A stretch of 6,879 nucleotides of DNA, taken from CAYSHJ01 sp964589725. Its GTDB lineage: Bacteria; Planctomycetota; Planctomycetia; Planctomycetales; Planctomycetaceae. The position numbers and the translations under genes are program-made. Positions 1 to 5,606 of this stretch are shown piece after piece (within the stretch, counting starts at the first letter, position 1; the number at the start of each line of letters is the position of its first letter). Below the pieces are notes generated by a model. The model saw nothing but the letters and a program-made list of their open reading frames with translations, was not told where the DNA came from and did no database searches. The DNA lies in the NCBI GenBank assembly GCA_964589725.1, contig CAZPUJ010000312.1, forward strand, positions 1 through 6,879, read 5' to 3'.

Positions 1-1
1 T

Positions 2-1780
2 CACAGTCGCGCCGTCAGCCTTTAGTTCCAACGTGGAATACAGGAGTGAACTTTCTTCCGCATTCGGTTTGAAGATCCATTTGAACTCCAAAACGCACTC
101 GCGCTCACGTTTGTGCAAATTGAACTCTGCGACGGGAACCGGTGGTTCTTGGGTGGCGAACTCCCCCAAAGCACTCTTCTTGGGATTTGGGCGAGACAAA
201 ACGGTCCACGACCGCGTGATTGACGAAGGGGTTTTGGCAGGTTCGAGAAATAGACGTGGCCCCTCGACGCCGTCCTTTATCTTGACCATTTCCTCCGTGC
301 TCAGCGCCAACTCGCAATCCTTCGGATGCTCCACAAAGACTTTACATACTTCTCGCGGTTTATCGGTGGAGGGCAAAAGCGGATCTCGCTTTGGCAGAGC
401 CAGCACGAAAAGTTTGTCTTTAATGTCTTTGAAGGGATCTTTGGGCGGTTCTACTTTTTCCGGTTTGTCGTTCTTGGGGTTCGTCTCCGCGGCGCCGTTG
501 GCTTGGTTCGACACGGCCGGATCTTGGAGCGACGGAAGCCGCGGAGGACTTCCACTTTTTTTTGATTGTCCGTCGCTCTCGGTTAGCAACGTAGGTTTCC
601 AGTCGTCGCTCGGTGTCGTTGCTCGGTCGGAGGCAACCTGACGCTCTGATGCGAGTGGCCGCGCGACTTTTTGGCGGAGGCCGAAATAAATGGCCAAGCT
701 GATGGCGGTGCCCATGAAGAGGACGCCTGCAACGATGGCCCCAGCGAGGCCGAAGCGGGAGCGCGGGCGCGCGCCGAAGGGGTCGTCCTTCGAAATCGCG
801 CGGCTGCTCTTGACCGTCGGTGGAATGGGGCCGCCGAGTTGTTGATACGTCTCCTCTTCGAGCGACTCGGCATTGCTTTGAATCGGTGCGGATCGGGAAC
901 TGAGAATGCTGGGGATGTTTACCGGCGGAGCGGACGGGACGTTTGGCAGCGTGGTTGACGTGGCGATTGCGATTGGCAGTTGGCCGTTGCGTGCGGCATT
1001 GACGAGCGGGCCTTCCATCGGCAGGGGGCCGGGCGCGGACAAGTCGATGGGTGGGGCTTGCAGGTTGCGGCGTGCGGCGTCCGCGGCGGGAGTGCCATCC
1101 AAGACGAAGCGCCACTGGCAGTCGATCCCGGTCGGTAGTTTGGTGAAGAACGTGCAGAAGGTCGTGCGCCATTGCCGGTCCGGCGGCAGCAGGCTCAAAG
1201 CTTCGACGACCAACGGCAACAGGTCTGTGCCGGGAGCGAAGATCAACGTCACCGGGCGAGACGGATACTTAATGGTGAGCTCGGCCAGGACACCGGCCCA
1301 ACCGGCATCGTGGTCGGGAGTCAGTTGCTTCCACGCCGAGCAGATCGCGAAGGGTCGGGTGCCGGCGGGAGGCAATACGCCGGTCGGCAATGTTTGGGGC
1401 TCGCCATGGAAACTGGTCTTGCAGAAATTCGGCCTGCTCAACGTCCACGCGGGGCCGGCCGGCGTGAGTTCATTGGGAGACAGTGCGACGTGATGCGCGA
1501 TCTTGTTGGAGCGGCCGGAGTAGTCGGCTCCGGCATCGGCGATGCGGGTCAGCAGGTGATAACGCTGATTGGCAACCGTCACGATCAGGTGCGAAAAGTT
1601 GACTGGGTTAAAATGTGCTTGGCGGTCGGTCAGCGAGAATGGATGCTCGTAACCGCTGAGCGATTCCAAACGGTCTTGCAGGATTTTGGGAATCCCGGCG
1701 GTCGCCATGACGGTGCAGAAACCGTAACTGCCGGGCTTCAATCCTCGGGGAGCGGACGTGTAGACAACCTCATGACTCAC
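2..1780 (-). CDS. GAP1-N2-type GTPase-associated membrane protein, 3' end beyond window
   Basis: The open frame runs 593 codons from a GTG to the left window edge without a stop, so the C-terminus is missing. The GTG overlaps the stop of the GTPase gene as GTGA and has a textbook Shine-Dalgarno site 7 nt upstream. Residues 1 to about 230 match what I remember of the GAP1-N2 family: YTSAPRGLKPG (7-17), GFCTV (20-24), a RIADAGADYSGR block (79-90), then SNKIAHHV (91-98). The conserved arginines R12, R79 and R90 are candidate GTPase-activating residues, by inference. Residues about 240-340 are a Pro/Ala/Ser-rich linker. Residues 343-366 form one hydrophobic membrane helix preceded by RPRSR, which suggests a cytoplasmic N-terminus. 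After a second low-complexity Lys/Pro/Asp stretch (about 367-440), residues about 440-593 look like a beta-rich extracytoplasmic domain of unknown type. The likely role is to regulate the GTPase encoded immediately upstream and couple it to the membrane. The family call is from recognition, not a search. Confidence 0.85.
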   Translation of the reverse strand, partial: MSHEVVYTSAPRGLKPGSYGFCTVMATAGIPKILQDRLESLSGYEHPFSLTDRQAHFNPVNFSHLIVTVANQRYHLLTRIADAGADYSGRSNKIAHHVALSPNELTPAGPAWTLSRPNFCKTSFHGEPQTLPTGVLPPAGTRPFAICSAWKQLTPDHDAGWAGVLAELTIKYPSRPVTLIFAPGTDLLPLVVEALSLLPPDRQWRTTFCTFFTKLPTGIDCQWRFVLDGTPAADAARRNLQAPPIDLSAPGPLPMEGPLVNAARNGQLPIAIATSTTLPNVPSAPPVNIPSILSSRSAPIQSNAESLEEETYQQLGGPIPPTVKSSRAISKDDPFGARPRSRFGLAGAIVAGVLFMGTAISLAIYFGLRQKVARPLASERQVASDRATTPSDDWKPTLLTESDGQSKKSGSPPRLPSLQDPAVSNQANGAAETNPKNDKPEKVEPPKDPFKDIKDKLFVLALPKRDPLLPSTDKPREVCKVFVEHPKDCELALSTEEMVKIKDGVEGPRLFLEPAKTPSSITRSWTVLSRPNPKKSALGEFATQEPPVPVAEFNLHKRERECVLEFKWIFKPNAEESSLLYSTLELKADGATV

Positions 1781-3279
1781 GGACGATCCTCCTTCAAATG
1801 GATATCGACTTTGGGTCGCGGTGCCTGCGGGGGTTTCTCCGGAGGAACTTGGCGCTGCGAATTCTCAACCTCCGGCGTGTTTTGCTTCGCCGACGCGCGT
1901 TGCGCGGTGTTGATTTCGCGAGCGATTTTCGCGCCCGCCTTCAGGCTGGAGTGTGGCACCGGCTTCTCGACGGGCAAATACGTTCCACCGTCGCCAGACG
2001 TGCGTTGAATGCCGGGAATCAACGTCGGCACCGCGCGATGCAGCGCGTACAGCAACGGTAACTCGGCCAGCATCGGCTGGATGTTACAGGGCCGAACGCC
2101 CAGAGCTTCCGTACCGCCGGACAAACGCAAAACTTCCGGGCTGCAGCCCAGAGCACTGTTTGGTAAATAAATGACTTCGTCGGAGAAGCCTTCAGCGGCG
2201 GCCACGATGTCGGGAGCCAGTTGAAACATGAGTTCTCGCATTCGCTTCGAGATTCTTTGCAGCCGTTTCAAGTCGAGGGCCGCGCCGCGATCCGGAATGC
2301 GGCACAGCAACGAAGTCATGTCCACGATGTCATCGGTGAGCAAGGAGTGCCAGACGTCGTACTTGGTCACCACAACGATCAATGGCCGCGAGTATTTCGC
2401 GTGCTGTGCCAGTCCCGTGAGATTCTTGATGCGTCGCGAGGCTTCCTGCAGCACTTGGTCCTGAGGATTGCTCTTCCCGTACTTCCCCAACTGTGGGTCT
2501 TCGGCACGTCCCAGACACGCCTGACGAAACCGCGCGTGCTGCAACGGATCGAATAGAAACAGCAAGACTTTCGAGAGTGCCAAGTGTTGCGTGGCGAGCT
2601 GACTGGCGCTCTTGCCCGGCATGAAGTGCTCGCCCGCGTTGTCGTACAGGCAAATCGCCCGGCAAAGTTGTCGGCGCAAGCGTTCGTCCTGAAGTTGCAG
2701 CGGTTGCAACGAGTAGATGAACGGCTTGGGCAGCCAGACTTCGCGCTGATCCATGATGACCAAGTTGTATTGCGGACCTTGCAATTCGGTTTTATCGAGG
2801 TTCTCCAACTCGCCAGGGTGGCTGTTGCGAAACAGCTTTTGGATGTAGTCGTTGACGACGGCATTCGCGACCGGGTCCACGTCCGAGAAGTTCGACTGGA
2901 AGTATCGCAGCGCCGTGTCCTGTGCTTGATGGAGCATCGCAGCCAGAAGATAAGACTTTCCAGAACCCGGCGCGCCCAGCGTCGAGATGAACACCGCTTC
3001 CAGTTCGATGATCGCCCGTGGAATCGGCAGGTGACAGGCCGGGCAGGCCAGCTCGTGGCAGGTGATGTTTTTGACATCAATTGCATGGCCATCGACATCG
3101 AAGCGACTGGGCAGAAACCGTCGCTGTTCGTTCTCCCCCAGCACATCGTCTCCCATCAATGTGGGATGTTCAGCGATCCACATAATGTCGCCGGGCGGAA
3201 ACGGCTTCCAGCAGTGCGGGCAGGTGATCCGCGGCCGCAGCGGCGAGGAGATCACAGTCTTCTTGGGTTTCGGAGTCAC
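1777..3279 (-). CDS. P-loop GTPase, double-GTPase 2 (DO-GTPase2)-like, with N-terminal cysteine pairs
   Basis: A 500-residue soluble protein. I chose the GTG at 3279 because AGGAAGGA lies 6 nt before it and residues soon after it (ITCPHCWKPF) match the family's usual N-terminus. A GTG at 3378 would add 33 residues encoded largely by a repeat. Numbered from 3279: CPHC at 20-23 and CPAC at 79-82 (with C74 and H75 nearby) form a probable split zinc-binding region. GAPGSGKS at 102-109 is the Walker A/G1 loop with K108. CLYDNAGE at 210-217 gives the G3 aspartate D213, VVVTKYD at 302-308 is the G4 base-recognition motif, and NSALG at 374-378 is a plausible G5. The last 65 residues or so are Pro/Lys-rich and look disordered. 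No signal peptide or membrane segment is seen. The gene sits between the kinase and the GAP1-like gene and is coupled to the latter by the GTGA overlap. It probably hydrolyses GTP as a molecular switch. The double-GTPase 2 assignment is from remembered family sequence. Confidence 0.86.
   Translation of the reverse strand: MTPKPKKTVISSPLRPRITCPHCWKPFPPGDIMWIAEHPTLMGDDVLGENEQRRFLPSRFDVDGHAIDVKNITCHELACPACHLPIPRAIIELEAVFISTLGAPGSGKSYLLAAMLHQAQDTALRYFQSNFSDVDPVANAVVNDYIQKLFRNSHPGELENLDKTELQGPQYNLVIMDQREVWLPKPFIYSLQPLQLQDERLRRQLCRAICLYDNAGEHFMPGKSASQLATQHLALSKVLLFLFDPLQHARFRQACLGRAEDPQLGKYGKSNPQDQVLQEASRRIKNLTGLAQHAKYSRPLIVVVTKYDVWHSLLTDDIVDMTSLLCRIPDRGAALDLKRLQRISKRMRELMFQLAPDIVAAAEGFSDEVIYLPNSALGCSPEVLRLSGGTEALGVRPCNIQPMLAELPLLYALHRAVPTLIPGIQRTSGDGGTYLPVEKPVPHSSLKAGAKIAREINTAQRASAKQNTPEVENSQRQVPPEKPPQAPRPKVDIHLKEDRP
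1788..1794 (-). promoter_or_regulatory. Ribosome binding site of the GAP1-like gene
   Basis: The minus strand reads AAGGAGG, then ATCGTCC, then the GTG at 1780. This consensus site with a 7-nt spacer lies inside the last codons of the GTPase gene (Lys-Glu-Asp) and fixes GTG as the start despite the 4-bp overlap. An ATG at 1773 is out of frame and closes after 11 codons. The arrangement suggests translation of the GAP1-like protein is coupled to that of the GTPase, with efficient independent initiation also possible. Confidence 0.85.
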
Positions 3280-3285
3280 GGAGAT

Positions 3286-3293
3286 TCCTTCCT
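3286..3293 (-). promoter_or_regulatory. Ribosome binding site of the GTPase gene
   Basis: The minus strand reads AGGAAGGA, then ATCTCC, then the GTG at 3279. This strong site decides the start against the longer in-frame GTG at 3378, which has no comparable site and whose first residues are encoded by the 51-bp palindrome. Confidence 0.75.
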
Positions 3294-3340
3294 GTCGCAA
3301 TGGTCGCACCGGATGATTCACGGCGTTTCGCCATAACTTC

Positions 3341-3391
3341 TGTAGCCGAAGTCGTGAGACTTCGGTCTGAACTTTCACAACTTCGGCTGCA
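3341..3391. repeat. 51-bp interrupted palindrome at the kinase/GTPase junction
   Basis: The outer arms at 3341-3357 and 3375-3391 are inverted copies with 15 of 17 bases matching; both mismatches are transitions. Nested within is a perfect 8-bp hairpin, CCGAAGTC at 3346-3353 and GACTTCGG at 3358-3365, with a GTGA loop. The element can therefore fold in two mutually exclusive ways. It overlaps the last codons and stop of the kinase gene (stop at 3375-3377) and fills about a third of the spacer before the GTPase start. It resembles short CCGAAGTC-type palindromes that I recall as dispersed between planctomycete genes; copy number here cannot be checked. It may alternatively be an mRNA-stability or attenuation hairpin. 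Confidence 0.72.
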
Positions 3392-5372
3392 TCGGCAAGT
3401 AATTGCGGTTCCGTTTCTTATCTGTGGGGGAAGTCGGCGGCGAAGAGTCAGTCGACGATCTTGGCTCGGAATTCTGGCGTTGCTCACCAGCTTCGGTGGT
3501 CCGAGAGGGTTTTCTTGTAGCATTCGCCCATCCGCTCGCCAACAACCAAACCGCTCCCAACACAGAAACAGCCAAGACGGCTCCGGTGACCCACCAGATG
3601 ATCGTGTTTGATTGCTGACCCCGTCTCCGGTCGAATGACCGACCGGACTTGGCGGATGCTTCTGATGGATTCATCGTCAAAATGGGGTGCCGACCCGACA
3701 GGCGCGTCGCCACCCCGGGTGGCGGTGGTGGAACGGAAGGCCGCTTTGAAAACGAGGTCGACTTCTTGGTTCCGGAGGTCGGGCGTGTCTGTTGTCTGTT
3801 CGAGGGCTGGACTTCCACGGGCGGAGATGGCGTTGGCGTGCAAACCGCCGCACGAGGAGGCTCTGGCTCCGACAGTAGCGGGACAGTCTGATCTTTCTGC
3901 GTGAGCACCCAATCAGGAATCATGGAATCATTGGGCGGAGCCGCTGGCTTGAGCACTTCTTCCAACGCCCTTGCGACTGCGGCCGTGGTCTGAAAACGGT
4001 CGCGCGGTGATTTCGCCAGCATCCGTTGCAGGAGATCCTCCAGGGCGGTTGGTGTCTCGGGGCGCAAAGCACTCAGTTTCGGCAACGGCGCGTTCGCGTG
4101 GGCTGCCATCCGTTGCAGAGGATCGGAGCTGACATGCTGAAAGGGAGCGCGGCCGGTCAACAAATAGCACAGCGTGCAACCCAGACTGTAGATGTCGGTA
4201 CGAGCATCGACGTTTCGCCGGTCGGAAATCTGTTCGGGAGCCATGTAGTCGATCGTGCCAAGAATGGCTCCCGCGACCGTCAGTTCGGTCCACGCGGCGA
4301 AGACGGGGCGCTGCCGGTCTTCCCCCTCGGCGGTGTCCCGTTCCGGTTCCGACGAGTTCAGCATGGCCAGTCCGAGATCGAGCACCTTGATCACGTTGTC
4401 CTTGGTGGCCATCAAATTGGACGGCTTGACGTCGCGGTGGATCAAGCCACGTTCGTGAGCGTGTTGCAAACCTAAAGCCGCTTGTCGAATCCAGTCGCAC
4501 GCCTGAGCGATCGGCAACGGTCCTCGGCTTTGCACGATGTCGTGCAAGGTGAGGCCGTCAACCAATTCCATCACCAGGAACTGTGCTCCTTGAAACTCGC
4601 CCGCGTCAGTCGCCTGCACGATGTTGGGATGATCGAGTTGACCGATGGCCTGCACTTCACGATGGAATCTGGCGATGGCTTTCGGTTCCAGCGGACGGTC
4701 ACGGCGCAGTAGTTTGATGGCGAATAGCTTCTGCAACTGCGAGTGCCGCGCCTTATAGACAATGCCAATCCCACCTTCTCCCAACCGTTCCAACACCTCG
4801 TAGCTGCCCAGCCGAAAGGGAGGTTCGTGTGGTATGAAGATTTCCGTCTTCGGCAGCGGTTGGCGAGCCGAGCCTGGCGACAACATGGGGGGCGTGCCAA
4901 CTGCCTGTGCGGCGTTGTTCGTGTCGGCGGGGGGCAGCTCAACGCTCCAATGTTCTCGATCCTGGTCCGGTTGAGTCACGAACTGCGTCGCCTCGTCGAG
5001 GCGTTCTTCCGCCACACCGCGCACCTCTCGCAGCCAGTGACGCGGATCAGACTCCGCGGTGGACTTACCGGAAGTCACGCGCTGCCGTCGATATTCCTCA
5101 CGCAAAGTCTGAAGGATCTTCGCCTCGTAGGCCCGCCAAGTCTCACTGTCCGAGAACGTTTCGTCCGCCCTCGCCGAGAGGAGTTGCAACCGCCGAGCCC
5201 GCGCGACCATCTCTTTATTCTTGTGGTTTTGATACGGCAACAAGAATCGCGTGGCGGCGCGGATCGCCTCCAGCAACTCAGCGCGGTGCGGCAGCAAGCA
5301 AGGCTTTCCCAGCAACTGGTAATAGTCGCCGGGAGGCTCCGTTCGCTCCAGCAAGGTCTTTAGGTGAATCAT
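3375..5372 (-). CDS. Membrane-anchored Ser/Thr protein kinase (PknB type) with J-like N-terminal region
   Basis: A complete 665-residue protein. The ATG at 5372 is the farthest upstream start, because an in-frame TGA lies two codons before it; the ribosome site is weak (GAGG almost touching the start). Residues about 14-85 are a helical, degenerate J-like module (YYQLLG at 17-22, WRAYE at 79-83) without an HPD triad. Residues 191-474 are the kinase domain: glycine loop LGEGGIGIVYKA (197-208), catalytic K220 in FAIK, helix-C E239, HRDVKPSN at 312-319 with D314 and N319, a DLG variant of DFG at 332-334, APE at 378-380, D393 in DIYSLG, and R457. All catalytic residues are present, so it should be active. 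A Pro/Ser-rich linker (476-588) leads to one membrane helix (590-614) preceded by DRRR, placing the kinase in the cytoplasm. A Ser/Thr-rich tail of about 50 residues lies outside, with no PASTA domains. The gene is upstream of the GTPase and GAP1-like genes, which are its obvious candidate substrates. The final residues MQPKL and the stop come from a palindromic repeat. Confidence 0.95.
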   Translation of the reverse strand: MIHLKTLLERTEPPGDYYQLLGKPCLLPHRAELLEAIRAATRFLLPYQNHKNKEMVARARRLQLLSARADETFSDSETWRAYEAKILQTLREEYRRQRVTSGKSTAESDPRHWLREVRGVAEERLDEATQFVTQPDQDREHWSVELPPADTNNAAQAVGTPPMLSPGSARQPLPKTEIFIPHEPPFRLGSYEVLERLGEGGIGIVYKARHSQLQKLFAIKLLRRDRPLEPKAIARFHREVQAIGQLDHPNIVQATDAGEFQGAQFLVMELVDGLTLHDIVQSRGPLPIAQACDWIRQAALGLQHAHERGLIHRDVKPSNLMATKDNVIKVLDLGLAMLNSSEPERDTAEGEDRQRPVFAAWTELTVAGAILGTIDYMAPEQISDRRNVDARTDIYSLGCTLCYLLTGRAPFQHVSSDPLQRMAAHANAPLPKLSALRPETPTALEDLLQRMLAKSPRDRFQTTAAVARALEEVLKPAAPPNDSMIPDWVLTQKDQTVPLLSEPEPPRAAVCTPTPSPPVEVQPSNRQQTRPTSGTKKSTSFSKRPSVPPPPPGVATRLSGRHPILTMNPSEASAKSGRSFDRRRGQQSNTIIWWVTGAVLAVSVLGAVWLLASGWANATRKPSRTTEAGEQRQNSEPRSSTDSSPPTSPTDKKRNRNYLPMQPKL

Positions 5373-5606
5373 GCCTCAATCTCGCTCACATAGCTTCGGC
5401 CTGCGGGGTTCGCCCGCACTCTTGCTCCCTCTCCCCCGCATCGGGGGAGAGGGTCGGGGTGAGGGGGATTCGTGGGCTAGTGAAGCGCTTGTCCCCCTCA
5501 CCCCAGCCCTCTCCCCCGCGGCGGGGGAGAGGGAACGAATTACGCGCACAGTATGGATGACTTACGATCGAAGAGGTCTAACGGCACTCCGTTCACCTCC
5601 CACCTT
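5373..5606. other. Gene-free spacer between VWA and kinase genes
   Basis: This 234-bp stretch holds the double-hairpin element and little else. About 54 bp on the kinase side and 73 bp on the VWA side are plain sequence. I see no convincing -35/-10 pair on the minus strand, although a promoter for the kinase-GTPase-GAP1 operon would be expected here. Plus-strand frames crossing the region lack any recognisable protein character. Confidence 0.6.
5427..5533. repeat. 107-bp double-hairpin palindromic element (REP/MITE-like)
   Basis: Two near-identical hairpins face each other. Each has a perfect 12-bp stem, CCCTCTCCCCCG paired with CGGGGGAGAGGG. The first, 5427-5453, has loop CAT; the second, 5507-5533, has loop CGG. 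The inner flanks 5442-5468 and 5492-5518 are also inverted copies (25 of 27 bases), so the whole element is an imperfect palindrome around a short unpaired centre (5469-5491). No target duplication is visible at the edges and there is no coding content. The form fits a dispersed REP or MITE-like repeat. It lies in the gap between the VWA and kinase genes and could end or weaken transcription from the former, although no T-tract follows either stem. Confidence 0.82.

Noticed and set aside
420..1172. Minus-strand 250-codon open frame
   Set aside because: It is a shadow in another frame of the GAP1-like gene; its Arg/Pro-rich translation lacks any recognisable domain, while the overlapping frame has family motifs and a membrane helix.
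1771..1773. ATG at 1773 as the start of the GAP1-like gene
   Set aside because: It is in a different frame and meets a stop after 11 codons; the GTG at 1780 opens the long frame.
1172..2008. Plus-strand open frame of 278 codons
   Set aside because: It lies antisense to the GAP1-like and GTPase genes, and its composition reflects the reversed codons of GC-rich genes.
3280..3378. Longer start of the GTPase gene at the GTG at 3378, which overlaps the kinase stop as GTGA
   Set aside because: The extra 33 residues are partly encoded by the palindromic repeat, lack any family-like motif and have no ribosome site, whereas the GTG at 3279 has a strong one.
5580..5593. Short hairpin AACGG-CACT-CCGTT just after the VWA stop, as a terminator
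   Set aside because: The stem is only 5 bp and no T-tract follows on the minus strand.
5534..5606. Possible promoter for the kinase operon (TTAGAC and CATACT on the minus strand)
   Set aside because: The spacing is 20 nt and both boxes match poorly, so chance is a sufficient explanation.
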